DNA of 64,000 nucleotides, from the NCBI GenBank assembly GCA_900659855.1, contig CAACVI010000023.1, positions 1 through 64,000 on the forward strand, read 5' to 3'. The notes under the pieces are model-generated. The model had not been told where the DNA came from. It did no database searches and saw only the letters and a list, made by a program, of their open reading frames with translations. The position numbers and the translations under genes are program-made. Position 1 is the first letter of the stretch; each line of letters begins with the position of its first letter. This document shows, one piece after another, positions 16,086-24,420 of this stretch. The stretch is from Candidatus Desulfarcum epimagneticum. GTDB lineage: Bacteria; Desulfobacterota; Desulfobacteria; Desulfobacterales; CR-1.

Positions 16086-17247
16086 ATCCGGCCCGGCCTT
16101 TTCTTTTTTTCTTTCGGAAAAAAACATGGAGGTGGACGAGGCCTCTGAAATCTGGGGGGCCTTTCTTCCCGAAGACCGCCGGATGAGCCCGGGCCGACGG
16201 CGCCGCGTCGCCTATGGCGATTATTTTTCAGCCGCCCGGGACTGTGTCGAGGCCCGTCTTGACCGGGTCCTTGCGCCTGCGATTTCCAGGAAAATCGGCG
16301 TTTCGACCCGGACGGCGGACATTGAGAGCGTGGCTGTTTTTTTAAAAAAGCACGGCGCCTTTTACCATCCCGCCAGAATCGAGGCCCGGGCCCGGGGCCG
16401 TGTCTGCGCCTTTGTGTGGAACGCGGCTTTTTCAGACGCCGGAAAGGCGCGGGTCAAAGAAGAGGTCCGGGCGCTCCGGGCGCTCAACGCCGGTCCTTTC
16501 CCGGGTTTTTTGCCCGAGGTTTTCGATGTCGGGGAAATCCCCGCCGGCGCCGGCGGCCGGCTTTCGTTTTTTTTAGGGGAGTGGTTCGAGGGCCACAGCG
16601 AGCTTCATCTTTCCCGCCGCAGGGACGACTCCGCGGGCCTGAAGGTGTGGAGCGAGACCGGTCCCCGCTTTTTTCTTTCCCCGAAGCTGGAATGGGAATT
16701 CTACGAGCGCTCGGCGTTTATCCTCACCTGCTTTTACAATCCGGAGACATTTGAGCAGGTGTTTCCCTGGCATCACGCCGCCGGGGATTTTATCGTCAAA
16801 CCCATGGACGGCGGGCTGGACGTCCGGCTTGTCACGGCCCGGGGGCGCGGGGCGCTGTTCGGCAGCGAAGAGCCCGACCCGGAGGCCGTTTTCCAGGGAC
16901 TGGCCTTTTTCTGGATTAATCTGTCCATCCGGACGCGTCTGGACCGGATGGACGGAACCGGCGAGACGGCGTGGGCCGGCGACAGGGCCGCGCCGGCCGC
17001 CTGGTCCGGTTTTTTAAAGGCGCTGAATGAGAAAGAGCGCCGGGGAGACATGCCCCCTTCCGCCGCCGGTTTCCGGGATTATTTTTCCTCCCTTTCCCGC
17101 TCCGATATTCTCGATATGGCCATGGCCGTTTTGGGCTCATACAACCCCCGGGCGCCGGATATTCCCATCATCGAAAAAAACATGGAGGCGCACGCCCGTT
17201 TAATGGCCGATCTCATGGGCCCGGACCCCGCCCCCCGGGGGTTTTAA
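16075..17247 (+). CDS. Conserved-looking protein of unknown function
   Basis: 390 aa from the ATG at 16075, which overlaps the stop of the TPR gene. It is GC-rich and Arg-rich, with segments such as FLKKHGAFYHPARIEARA, FLPEVFDVGEI and FYERSAFILTCFYNPE. No membrane segment, signal peptide, metal motif or nucleotide motif is seen. I do not recognise the family. Its coupling with the TPR gene suggests the two proteins act together. Confidence 0.65.
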   Translation: MTDKSGPAFSFFLSEKNMEVDEASEIWGAFLPEDRRMSPGRRRRVAYGDYFSAARDCVEARLDRVLAPAISRKIGVSTRTADIESVAVFLKKHGAFYHPARIEARARGRVCAFVWNAAFSDAGKARVKEEVRALRALNAGPFPGFLPEVFDVGEIPAGAGGRLSFFLGEWFEGHSELHLSRRRDDSAGLKVWSETGPRFFLSPKLEWEFYERSAFILTCFYNPETFEQVFPWHHAAGDFIVKPMDGGLDVRLVTARGRGALFGSEEPDPEAVFQGLAFFWINLSIRTRLDRMDGTGETAWAGDRAAPAAWSGFLKALNEKERRGDMPPSAAGFRDYFSSLSRSDILDMAMAVLGSYNPRAPDIPIIEKNMEAHARLMADLMGPDPAPRGF

Positions 17248-17388
17248 ACGCCGCGCCGGCCGGTCCGTTTATCCGCTTATTCTCCTGCTGAAACAATCAT
17301 GCCTTTTTGTGTCAGACCTTATGTCACGGGCGCTTCATTTAATTAATAAGTTTAAGAGAGTATATTTTTTGAGTATTGTTTTTTTATA

Positions 17389-17418
17389 TTGACAATATGC
17401 GCGGGGGGGGGGTATATA
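17389..17418 (+). promoter_or_regulatory. Predicted promoter of the magnetosome operon with a G10 spacer tract
   Basis: TTGACA (17389-17394) is followed after 18 bases by TATATA (17413-17418). The spacer contains ten consecutive G (17403-17412). The first gene of the operon starts 35 bases further on. A homopolymer at this place can change spacer length by slippage and so switch promoter strength. The rest of 17248-17388 shows no gene. Confidence 0.6.
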
Positions 17419-17453
17419 AAAAAAAATGGAAATTAAAATCGGGAGATGAAACC

Positions 17454-17774
17454 ATGGCCCAAAAAGCGATGATTAAGGACAACAAAGCGTTGTGCCGTCA
17501 CTGCGACACAAGAATGACGCTGTTGACAATGAATAAATTTTACGGCAAATGGCCCTGGGCGCTTCTCGGGCTGGGACTGCTGGCCTTTTTCTTCATTCAC
17601 TTTGGAGGCCCCATCATCGGGCTGCCCATGATCCTTCTGGGCGTTTATCTTGTCACGGCAAAGCACACCATCAGCATGTGTCCGGAATGCGGTTACTATT
17701 TTAAGGTATTAACCGCGAAAAGAAAAAAAACGGTAATATCGGTTAAGGAACCCCAAACAAACAACAGGAATTGA
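17454..17774 (+). CDS. Small membrane protein with zinc-ribbon-like Cys pairs, first gene of the magnetosome operon
   Basis: 106 aa starting MAQKAMIKDN after a GGGAG site. CRHCD (residues 15-19) and MCPECGYYF (about 78-86) flank a hydrophobic stretch of two membrane segments (WALLGLGLLAFFFIHF and IIGLPMILLGVYLV). The two Cys pairs could bring together one zinc or iron site at the membrane face. I do not know a named magnetosome protein like it. The stop lies one base before the actin gene, so it is in the operon. Confidence 0.65.
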   Translation: MAQKAMIKDNKALCRHCDTRMTLLTMNKFYGKWPWALLGLGLLAFFFIHFGGPIIGLPMILLGVYLVTAKHTISMCPECGYYFKVLTAKRKKTVISVKEPQTNNRN

Positions 17775-17775
17775 C

Positions 17776-18861
17776 ATGGATATTAAACCGTCTAAACAGG
17801 AATTGGCATGGATATCAGAACAACTGAAAACGATAAGAACCATGTTGTCAAATGATAAGAACCATATTATCGGGATTAATTTGGGCACATCATGGACCGT
17901 CGCAATGACCCGCAAAATGAAAGGCAGGTTCCGGTCCGTTGTCGGTTATCCAAAGGATATTTTGGCTAAAAGCGTGATAAAGGAAGATTATTTAATCGGG
18001 GAAAAGGCGTTGGAAAACGGGGGGGCGCTTTCATTGGTCTATCCGTTTAAACGAGGGGTGATTGACGCGGACGATTCCAAAAATTTTCACGCCGCCTCAG
18101 AAATTTTTTCTTATGCGGTGAGCGGCACCAATCCGGGACCGGACGCCCGGATTTGCTGCGTCATCGGCATGCCGCCCAATGCGCTGTCTGAAGACAAGGA
18201 CCGGGTTTTGGAAATCGCCAGGGAATCCTGCCATCACGCGGCTGTTGTTTCCCATCCTTTTTTGGTGGCGCTTGGAATGGACAGGCTGATCGATTCCATC
18301 ATCGTGGATATCGGCGCCGGGACCACGGATATCTGCGGGTTAAAAGGGGCGCTTCCCGGTCCTCAAGATGAAATCACCCTGTTAACGGCCGGGGAATCCA
18401 TTGACGCCGCCTTGGCGACGGCGATCAGGGACCGGTATCCGGGGGTCTCGCTGACCAAAAAATTAATCTGCGAAATCAAAGAAAAACACGCGTTTGTGGG
18501 GACGGCGCCCAAACCTGTCCTGGTGGAGTTGAGAAAAAGAGGAATTCCTGAAAAATATGACATCACATCTGAAATCAAATTGGCCTGTGAAAGTATTTTT
18601 CCCGATATTATAGACGGCATTGTGTCTGTTTTATCCACCTTTGACCTTGAAAAGCAGGACACGGTTCTTCAAAATATTTATCTTGCGGGCGGCGGGTCCG
18701 GGATCGCGGGAATCGAGACGTTTATTGAAAAAGGATTGGAAGATTACGGCGATGTAAGCGTCCATCGGATTAAAGATTCTGATTTTTGCGGATGCGAGGG
18801 GGCTTTGAAAATTTCCGATTCGGCATTTCTTGATGGAATGAAACTGGAATCGTTAAAATAA
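17776..18861 (+). CDS. mamK: MamK-like actin, copy 1
   Basis: 361 aa. The actin-fold motifs are phosphate-1 GINLGTSWTVA (about residues 34-44), phosphate-2 VDIGAGTTDI and adenosine LAGGGSGIAG. It matches MamK/MreB-type bacterial actins, which polymerise in the cytoplasm and align magnetosomes into chains. The N-terminus has about 30 extra residues before the fold. An AGGAAT site precedes the ATG. The next gene is a paralogue. In Desulfobacterota a second actin (Mad28) accompanies MamK, and which of these two corresponds to which cannot be decided by reading alone. Confidence 0.85.
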   Translation: MDIKPSKQELAWISEQLKTIRTMLSNDKNHIIGINLGTSWTVAMTRKMKGRFRSVVGYPKDILAKSVIKEDYLIGEKALENGGALSLVYPFKRGVIDADDSKNFHAASEIFSYAVSGTNPGPDARICCVIGMPPNALSEDKDRVLEIARESCHHAAVVSHPFLVALGMDRLIDSIIVDIGAGTTDICGLKGALPGPQDEITLLTAGESIDAALATAIRDRYPGVSLTKKLICEIKEKHAFVGTAPKPVLVELRKRGIPEKYDITSEIKLACESIFPDIIDGIVSVLSTFDLEKQDTVLQNIYLAGGGSGIAGIETFIEKGLEDYGDVSVHRIKDSDFCGCEGALKISDSAFLDGMKLESLK

Positions 18862-18878
18862 AATAACAGGAGAAAAAA

Positions 18879-19961
18879 ATGAACGCAGATGAAAAAAAAC
18901 AGACGGGCAACCCGCAAAGCGACAACAGGCAAACCGGCGCTGGCGAGGCGTTTTTGGGGATAGACCTGGGAACATCGCGAACGGCTGTCGTATCAAGCGC
19001 CGGGGCCAGATTCATGTTCAGAACGCTGGTCGGCTTTCCCAAAGACATTATCGCCATGCGCCATGTTCAAAGCGAATATCTCATTGGCGAGGAGGCGCTT
19101 GAAAAAAAGACATCCCTGAATATGAGCAAGCCGCTTGAAAACGGCGTGATCAGAGAAGACCCGACAAAAGAGGACCTGAACGCCGTCAGGTTTATTCTTG
19201 AAAAAACCATCCGGGATTCAAAAACGGGGCCCAGGGTTAAGAAGCATGCCGTGATCGGCGTGCCCTCCGAGGTTTCCATAAAAAACATTGATATCCTGTT
19301 TGATATCTGCCGGGAGTTGTTTGACACGGCCCTGGTGGTTTCAGAGCCTTTTCTTGTGGCTTATTCCGAAAACCGGATTGTGGACGCCATTGTGGTGGAT
19401 ATCGGCGCGGGAACCACAGATATCTGTATTCTGCAAGGCGCCCTCCCCACAGCCAAAAGCCAGATCACATCAATGAAAGCCGGGGATTATATCGACAAAT
19501 CCCTGAAAGCCAGAATCCTGTCCAAACACCCCAATGTTCAAGCGACCCTGAACCAGGTCAGGCTCTTTAAGGAAAAACACGCCTTTGTGGGGAAAAGCTC
19601 CGGGCCCTGCAAAGTAAAAGTCAGGGAAAGAGGCAAACCGATTGAAATAGACATCGCTGAGGAGATCAAGGCGGAATGCGAGGATCTGGTTCCGGATATC
19701 GTGGAGCATATCGAGATGTTTATCAGGAAATTTGATCCTGAAAGACAGGAAGAAGTTTTAAAAAATATTTACCTTGCCGGCGGCGGCTCGCAGATCAAGG
19801 GATTGGACGCCATGGTTGAGGAGAAACTTCAAAGTTATGGCGACGTCAAGGCAACCTGCGTGAAAGATCCCGATTTTGCCGGCTGCCAGGGCGCGCTTAA
19901 AATCACCAGGGAAATTCCCTTAAAGGACTGGGAGAAAATCGGACCGGTATGTCAGAAATAA
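18879..19961 (+). CDS. MamK-like actin, copy 2
   Basis: 360 aa, 17 bases after copy 1 and clearly a paralogue: GIDLGTSRTAVV, VVDIGAGTTDICIL, KEKHAFVG and LAGGGSQIKG line up with the same blocks of copy 1. The two differ mainly in the N-terminal tail, which here is polar (ADEKKQTGNPQSDN). Good AGGAG site. Two filaments with separate dynamics, or a co-polymer, are both possible. This may be the Mad28-type actin. The last 35 bases are partly repeated just before the next gene. Confidence 0.85.
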   Translation: MNADEKKQTGNPQSDNRQTGAGEAFLGIDLGTSRTAVVSSAGARFMFRTLVGFPKDIIAMRHVQSEYLIGEEALEKKTSLNMSKPLENGVIREDPTKEDLNAVRFILEKTIRDSKTGPRVKKHAVIGVPSEVSIKNIDILFDICRELFDTALVVSEPFLVAYSENRIVDAIVVDIGAGTTDICILQGALPTAKSQITSMKAGDYIDKSLKARILSKHPNVQATLNQVRLFKEKHAFVGKSSGPCKVKVRERGKPIEIDIAEEIKAECEDLVPDIVEHIEMFIRKFDPERQEEVLKNIYLAGGGSQIKGLDAMVEEKLQSYGDVKATCVKDPDFAGCQGALKITREIPLKDWEKIGPVCQK

Positions 19962-20005
19962 ACTAACTTTATTTACTTAAAGGATCGGGAACAAATCGGA
20001 CCGGT

Positions 20006-21145
20006 ATGGCGGAATTATCACAAATAAAAGACAAACCTTATTTTTCCGGTGAAGATGTCATGGCGGACGACGCCGAGGCATATTCAGACGCGCCGGCGCG
20101 CCGGGTCCCCATTGACGCGGGAAGGTTGACCACAAACCTGATTCTGACGGTGGCGATATTTGTCGGATTGCCCGTTTTGTGGTTTTATTTTTCCACTTCT
20201 CCTGAAAATTTAAAGCGGCTTACTTTCTTAACCCTGCCGTTTTTCAACCTGGTCTATATTTTTCTCTTAAGCGCGGTCACATTAATTGTCAGTTCTTTTT
20301 TCCTGGTCCCTTTAAAACCGTTTTTAACCGGCCCGCTTTTTTTGCTGTCCCTTTTCTGCTCCTTTCCCCTCATCATCGGTCTTCAGCATCGTCTTGATTT
20401 TTCCCAGGTCGTGGCGGGCATAGAGTTTTTTAAAGACTGGCCTTTTTTCCTCCGCCCGGCCTGGATACTGTCTCATTTTCTGTTCCCCGCAGGGATCATT
20501 ATGTTTGTCTTTTTGTATGCCAGGGCGTTGTTTTCAAAAAAAAACGCTTACGTTTACCTGTTTTCCATTATCCTGGTGTCCGGCGCCGCCTTTTTGTCCA
20601 TGTCCTCCATTGTCCGGGCGGGGCAACCCAATCTGATCGCTTTGTTTCAGCCCGAAACCGCGCCGGCCCCGGGTAACATCCAGACGCCCCGGGATTTGGA
20701 TTTGGCCGACAATTTGGCCGGACATCCAGACGGGCTCTCAACATCGCGGACGGCGGCGCCCATGGCAATGGTTTCCGATGCCAGGGACAGCGCCCCCATG
20801 GATTTGAGCGGGGCGCTCCAACAGGAATCCCCGCCCCCTGGAATGATGGGGAATCTGGAAAATAAACTCAAAAGCCTGATCGGTTTGATTGATCAGAAAA
20901 TCTCTCAAATGGAAAATCAGGCCGGAAAGGAAAAGACCCGGCAGACCAAAGCCATCGCGGCGATGGAAACCCAGATTAAGATTGTCTCATCCCGCATGGA
21001 ATATATTTCCGCCAGGCTGGACGCCATGGAAACAAAATGGATGGAGTCCCGGGATCTTAATCTTAAAAACTCTCAAGTTCCGGAAATTGCGGGGGAAAAA
21101 CAAGCGCCCCGTGGCAAAGGAGGAAAAAATGAAAAAAAACATTAG
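20006..21145 (+). CDS. Multi-pass membrane protein with C-terminal coiled coil, magnetosome cluster
   Basis: 379 aa. About six membrane segments lie between residues 43 and 205. A Pro/Ala-rich linker follows (about 215-275), and then a coiled coil (NLENKLKSLIGLIDQKISQ, TQIKIVSSRMEYISARLDA) and a basic tail. Such a layout suits a magnetosome-membrane anchor that binds a cytoplasmic partner, plausibly the actins encoded just upstream. I cannot assign a mam or mad name. The start region repeats the end of the previous gene (AAATCGGACCGGTATG twice), and a ribosome site at normal distance is not obvious. Confidence 0.65.
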   Translation: MAELSQIKDKPYFSGEDVMADDAEAYSDAPARRVPIDAGRLTTNLILTVAIFVGLPVLWFYFSTSPENLKRLTFLTLPFFNLVYIFLLSAVTLIVSSFFLVPLKPFLTGPLFLLSLFCSFPLIIGLQHRLDFSQVVAGIEFFKDWPFFLRPAWILSHFLFPAGIIMFVFLYARALFSKKNAYVYLFSIILVSGAAFLSMSSIVRAGQPNLIALFQPETAPAPGNIQTPRDLDLADNLAGHPDGLSTSRTAAPMAMVSDARDSAPMDLSGALQQESPPPGMMGNLENKLKSLIGLIDQKISQMENQAGKEKTRQTKAIAAMETQIKIVSSRMEYISARLDAMETKWMESRDLNLKNSQVPEIAGEKQAPRGKGGKNEKKH

Positions 21146-21515
21146 GTATAACTTGGAGCACATGGGAGATTCTTTCGCGGGCCTGATTCAGGCTGTCATC
21201 ACTTCCGCGAGGGACAGCGCGGCCAATGTCGTGGACGCGATGGAAGTCTGGCAGATCAAAGGCAAGAAAAAGAAAAAAGTGATGGACATCGGGCGACATT
21301 CGGTTCGGTTGCGGCAGGACCGTCCGGACATGTTTGACGATGAAGAAATTCAGGTGGTGTTCAGGGAGTACGATGAGCTTCAGGACGCCATTGATCAATT
21401 CGTTGAAAAACGGGAAGAACGGGCTCAAAGAGCCCGGGAGCGGTGCGAAAGAGCCCGCTATGGAGCTTCCGGGGATGAGGCGGACGCGGACAACATGGAG
21501 CCGGCCATGACTTGA
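21129..21515 (+). CDS. Charged cytoplasmic protein, magnetosome cluster
   Basis: 128 aa. The ATG at 21129 lies inside the end of the previous gene and has an excellent AAAGGAGG site. The protein is highly charged, with a basic patch (KGKKKKKVMD), then an acidic helix (DEEIQVVFREYDELQDAID) and an Arg/Glu-rich coiled-coil tail. There is no membrane segment. I do not recognise the family. Translational coupling with the multi-pass protein suggests a complex. Confidence 0.6.
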   Translation: MKKNIRYNLEHMGDSFAGLIQAVITSARDSAANVVDAMEVWQIKGKKKKKVMDIGRHSVRLRQDRPDMFDDEEIQVVFREYDELQDAIDQFVEKREERAQRARERCERARYGASGDEADADNMEPAMT

Positions 21516-21537
21516 TTCAACTTGAAAGGAAAATATC

Positions 21538-21705
21538 ATGAAAACATTGGGTTTGTTATTCACAGGCGTTTTTTTGGGCGCGGTGGCTTATGAAGTGGCG
21601 CAAAGAAGCTACCCTGGAAAAGTGGAGGAGATCAGAGATAAAATAGCGGAAATGGTGGATAAGTACAAGACCACAGGAACCGGGAATGAAGAGGCAAGAG
21701 AGTAA
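21538..21705 (+). CDS. Small single-span membrane protein
   Basis: 55 aa: MKTLGLLFTGVFLGAVAYEV forms a membrane segment, and a short amphipathic, charged helix follows (GKVEEIRDKIAEMVDKYK). A GAAAGGA site precedes the ATG. The downstream gene starts inside it (21686). The position between magnetosome genes suggests a small structural protein of the magnetosome membrane. Confidence 0.6.
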   Translation: MKTLGLLFTGVFLGAVAYEVAQRSYPGKVEEIRDKIAEMVDKYKTTGTGNEEARE

Positions 21706-22618
21706 TTTGCTGAAAAAACTTTATCGCGAGCCGGAATTTTATGAGGATTTTTTAAAAAAGTTCGGGGCAATCTCCCTGGTCCCGGACCCTGTCAGGACTG
21801 TGGCCTCCAGATTCGGCTCGGCGGCGTCAGAAACAGCGGGGACAGCCGCGGAGGCGGCCGCCACAGTTTTGGCGGTTTCGGGGTATGCCGGCGGCAAAGC
21901 CCTCGGCGATCTGTTTTCATGGGCGAAAGCGGAGCCCAGGCTGAGCCGGGATATCCTGATAAAAGCCCTGTTTGTTTCTCCCGCGTCGATCGCGGCGTTG
22001 CGCCTGGAAGTAAAAGCCCTGGCAAAGGATGTGGCGCGGCGCGCTCCAAATGAATCCGCTCTGACCCAGGCGTCCATGGTCGTTGCGAGACTCATTAAAA
22101 AGAGCATGATAAAAGCCGGGACTTTGGGGGGACTGGTGTCTGTTCCCGGGACCATTCCGGGAGTGGGCACGGTTGGAACCATCGGCCTGATGTTTTCCTC
22201 TGATTTTTTTTATCAGATCCGGACCCAGTTCTTATTGTGTCATGGCATCGCCATGGCCTACCAGGTTGAGTTGGAGGAAGAAAGGCTCCAGGCGGTTTTT
22301 TTGTCCCTCATGGGCGTTTCCTCCCAGGGCCGGGACGACCCTCAAGCAGCCGCCAGGGCGCTCAGGAAGGTCATTGATCAAACAGCGGACGTCTATCTGA
22401 CAATGGGGCTGAACAAGGCTTTTCGAGCATTTACCAGTAAAATCACGGTGAAAACAGCCCGACGTTTTTTCAGGATCCTTCCGTTGCTGGGCATCCCCTT
22501 CGGGGTCCTGGCCAATGTTGAATCCACTTCCAGTTTTGGAGAAAAAGCGGAGATGTATTTTAAAAGTGTGAGCATGAATGGTCAGGGGCCCTCAAAAAAG
22601 CATATCCAGGGGCCGTAA
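21686..22618 (+). CDS. EcsC-like protein, magnetosome cluster
   Basis: 310 aa. The middle (KSMIKAGTLGGLVSVPGTIP then GVGTVGTIGLMFSSDFFYQI) is typical of EcsC-family proteins: a Gly-rich amphipathic or hydrophobic segment, followed by a helical region with FLLCHGIAMAY and AARALRKVIDQ. EcsC proteins associate with membranes and their biochemical role is poorly known. The gene overlaps the 55-aa gene by 20 bases. It is the last gene before a dinucleotide-repeat tract that separates it from the next part of the operon. Confidence 0.65.
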   Translation: MKRQESNLLKKLYREPEFYEDFLKKFGAISLVPDPVRTVASRFGSAASETAGTAAEAAATVLAVSGYAGGKALGDLFSWAKAEPRLSRDILIKALFVSPASIAALRLEVKALAKDVARRAPNESALTQASMVVARLIKKSMIKAGTLGGLVSVPGTIPGVGTVGTIGLMFSSDFFYQIRTQFLLCHGIAMAYQVELEEERLQAVFLSLMGVSSQGRDDPQAAARALRKVIDQTADVYLTMGLNKAFRAFTSKITVKTARRFFRILPLLGIPFGVLANVESTSSFGEKAEMYFKSVSMNGQGPSKKHIQGP

Positions 22619-22651
22619 AGCCGGGAAAAAAAGAGCAAACATTTGAATACG

Positions 22652-22702
<51 letters not shown>

Positions 22703-22743
22703 TACGATAGCGGCGATTTGGCTGACAGCGGAGGTCCTTTTTG

Positions 22744-23421
22744 ATGATGACAGGGTCGTCAACAATGAATGAAAAACATGATGAAATTTTAGAAGCCATC
22801 TGGACATCCAATGAAAACAAAAAATTCACACTCGCGGATATTAAAAACAAATGCGAGGTTGAATTTTCCCAGGCGGATATTGATCAACTGGAAAAAGAGG
22901 GACTGATTGTCACCAGCGCCGATAAAATTTTGTTTTCATCCAAAGGCGAACAAAAGGCCAGACATATCATGCGGCGGCACAGGCTTGCGGAATCCCTGAC
23001 CTCCAGCATTTTAAAACTGAAAAACGCGGAGATGGAGAAAGTGGCGTGCAAGGTGGAGCATTATCTGCAGCCGGAAGTCGAGGAAGCCATTTGCACATTG
23101 CTGGGCCATCCTGAATTTTGCCCGGACGGCAAATCCATTCCCAGGGGAAAATGTTGCCGAAAAGGCCTGAGAGAGGTCAATAACGCCGTGGTCAGCCTGA
23201 CGGACCTTGAGCCCGGGGAAACAGGAAAAATCACGTATGTCAAACCGGGGAGCCACTCGAATTTGCACCAGTTGATTTCATTTGGCTTAAATCCCGGGAC
23301 CCTGGTGACCTTGCACCGGAAAAGCCCTGTCTTTTGCATTAAATTTGAAAACACAGAGCTTGCCATTGATGAAAATATCGCGAATAATATTTTTGTGTGG
23401 AAAATATCAAACAGCGCCTGA
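22744..23421 (+). CDS. DtxR/MntR-like protein with FeoA-type domain
   Basis: 225 aa from the ATG at 22744 (GGAGGT eight bases upstream; TTG at 22741 is an alternative). The N-terminal winged helix (FTLADIKNKCEVEFSQADID) and dimerisation region (MRRHRLAESLTSSIL, EVEEAICTLLGHPEFCPDG) follow the iron-dependent repressor plan. The C-terminal 70 residues (LTDLEPGETGKITYVKPG, FGLNPGTLVTL) form the SH3-like FeoA domain. An unusual CPDGKSIPRGKCC carries extra Cys. It could sense ferrous iron and control the cluster, or assist the FeoB-like transporter. It sits right after the dinucleotide tract. Confidence 0.75.
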   Translation: MMTGSSTMNEKHDEILEAIWTSNENKKFTLADIKNKCEVEFSQADIDQLEKEGLIVTSADKILFSSKGEQKARHIMRRHRLAESLTSSILKLKNAEMEKVACKVEHYLQPEVEEAICTLLGHPEFCPDGKSIPRGKCCRKGLREVNNAVVSLTDLEPGETGKITYVKPGSHSNLHQLISFGLNPGTLVTLHRKSPVFCIKFENTELAIDENIANNIFVWKISNSA

Positions 23422-23464
23422 AAATGATCAAATGATCAATTAAATAAAATGAGGATGGGATAAA

Positions 23465-23647
23465 ATGATATCAATTGTTTCAGGACTTTTTTTTATCGCG
23501 CTCGGGATCTGGGGCATTTTTGATGAATATTACTATGTGGCTGATTTTCTTAGAGGATTCGGCCCGGTGGCGCTGATGTTATGCGGCCTGGTGGCGGCGC
23601 TGGCTGGATTTATGCCGATTAAACCGGAGGAAGAAACGGATGTCTGA
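23465..23647 (+). CDS. mamI: MamI, small magnetosome membrane protein
   Basis: 60 aa with two membrane segments: GLFFIALGIWGIFDEYYYVA and FLRGFGPVALMLCGLVAALA. The spacing and the motifs G-x-W-G and FLRG..P match MamI, which is needed for magnetosome membrane formation or crystal initiation in known magnetotactic bacteria. A GAGGA site precedes the ATG. MamA overlaps its last 8 bases. A tandem-duplicated homologue lies 1.5 kb downstream. Confidence 0.75.
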   Translation: MISIVSGLFFIALGIWGIFDEYYYVADFLRGFGPVALMLCGLVAALAGFMPIKPEEETDV

Positions 23648-24416
23648 AAAAAAAGCAAAAGTAAAAGCAAAAGAAAAAGAGAAATCAAAAGACAAGAAAC
23701 AGACCGCTGAGGCGCGGAAAACCCAAAAACAAAAATTAAACGGAAAGAAAAAGGCGGACCAGACCCATGTTGAAAGCCCGGACCTTTCAACCGTTTTTTA
23801 TCTTCACGCCGCGTTGATGGTGGGCAAAAGAATTGTCAACGGCGTTCTGGATTTTTACAATGGCATATTCGGCATCGCGCCGACGGACAAAGCCAAAATT
23901 TATGAAAGCGTAAGCGCCCATTATTTCAGAAAAGGACTTCACCTTAAGGCCATCAATTCTTTAAGGGAATGGGCGCGTCTTGAGCCGGAAAACACCCGGG
24001 CTTTGTTTCAATTGGCCAGCGCCATGACCAAATCCGGGAAAATAAAGCCGGCCATTAATGTTTATTCTAAAATCCTTAAACTGGACCCCGGCAACATTGA
24101 CGCCCTGTATGCCAAAACCCGCCTTTTCTTTAAACGAAAAGAGTTTGACAAGGCCATGGAAAATGTGGACGAGCTTCAGAGGCGGGCGCCTGAGAACCCG
24201 GAGGCGCTATATTTGATCGCCATGACCTGCAGCCGTTGCGACAAGATAGATGAGGCCATTGAGGCGTTAAAAAAGGCCATTGAAATTAACGAGGACGAAA
24301 TCAAGTATCATCAAAATCTTGGTTTCTTATATGAGCGTGTTGGCAAAAACGATGAGGCGGCCAAATGTTTTTCCAGGGTGATGGAACTTGAAGATGAGGA
24401 ATATGAGGACGAATAG
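23640..24416 (+). CDS. mamA: MamA, TPR magnetosome protein
   Basis: 258 aa. A very basic, Lys-rich N-terminus (residues 1-45) and a hydrophobic segment near 52-75 precede about four to five TPR repeats, such as KIYESVSAHYFRKGLHLKAI, ALFQLASAMTKSGKIKPAIN and ALYLIAMTCSRCDKIDEAIE. MamA coats magnetosomes and recruits other proteins through its TPR surface. The acidic end (ELEDEEYEDE) is notable. The gene overlaps mamI. The basic tail, longer than in Magnetospirillum MamA, may bind membranes or acidic partners. Confidence 0.75.
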   Translation: MSEKKAKVKAKEKEKSKDKKQTAEARKTQKQKLNGKKKADQTHVESPDLSTVFYLHAALMVGKRIVNGVLDFYNGIFGIAPTDKAKIYESVSAHYFRKGLHLKAINSLREWARLEPENTRALFQLASAMTKSGKIKPAINVYSKILKLDPGNIDALYAKTRLFFKRKEFDKAMENVDELQRRAPENPEALYLIAMTCSRCDKIDEAIEALKKAIEINEDEIKYHQNLGFLYERVGKNDEAAKCFSRVMELEDEEYEDE

Positions 24417-24420
24417 CCCC

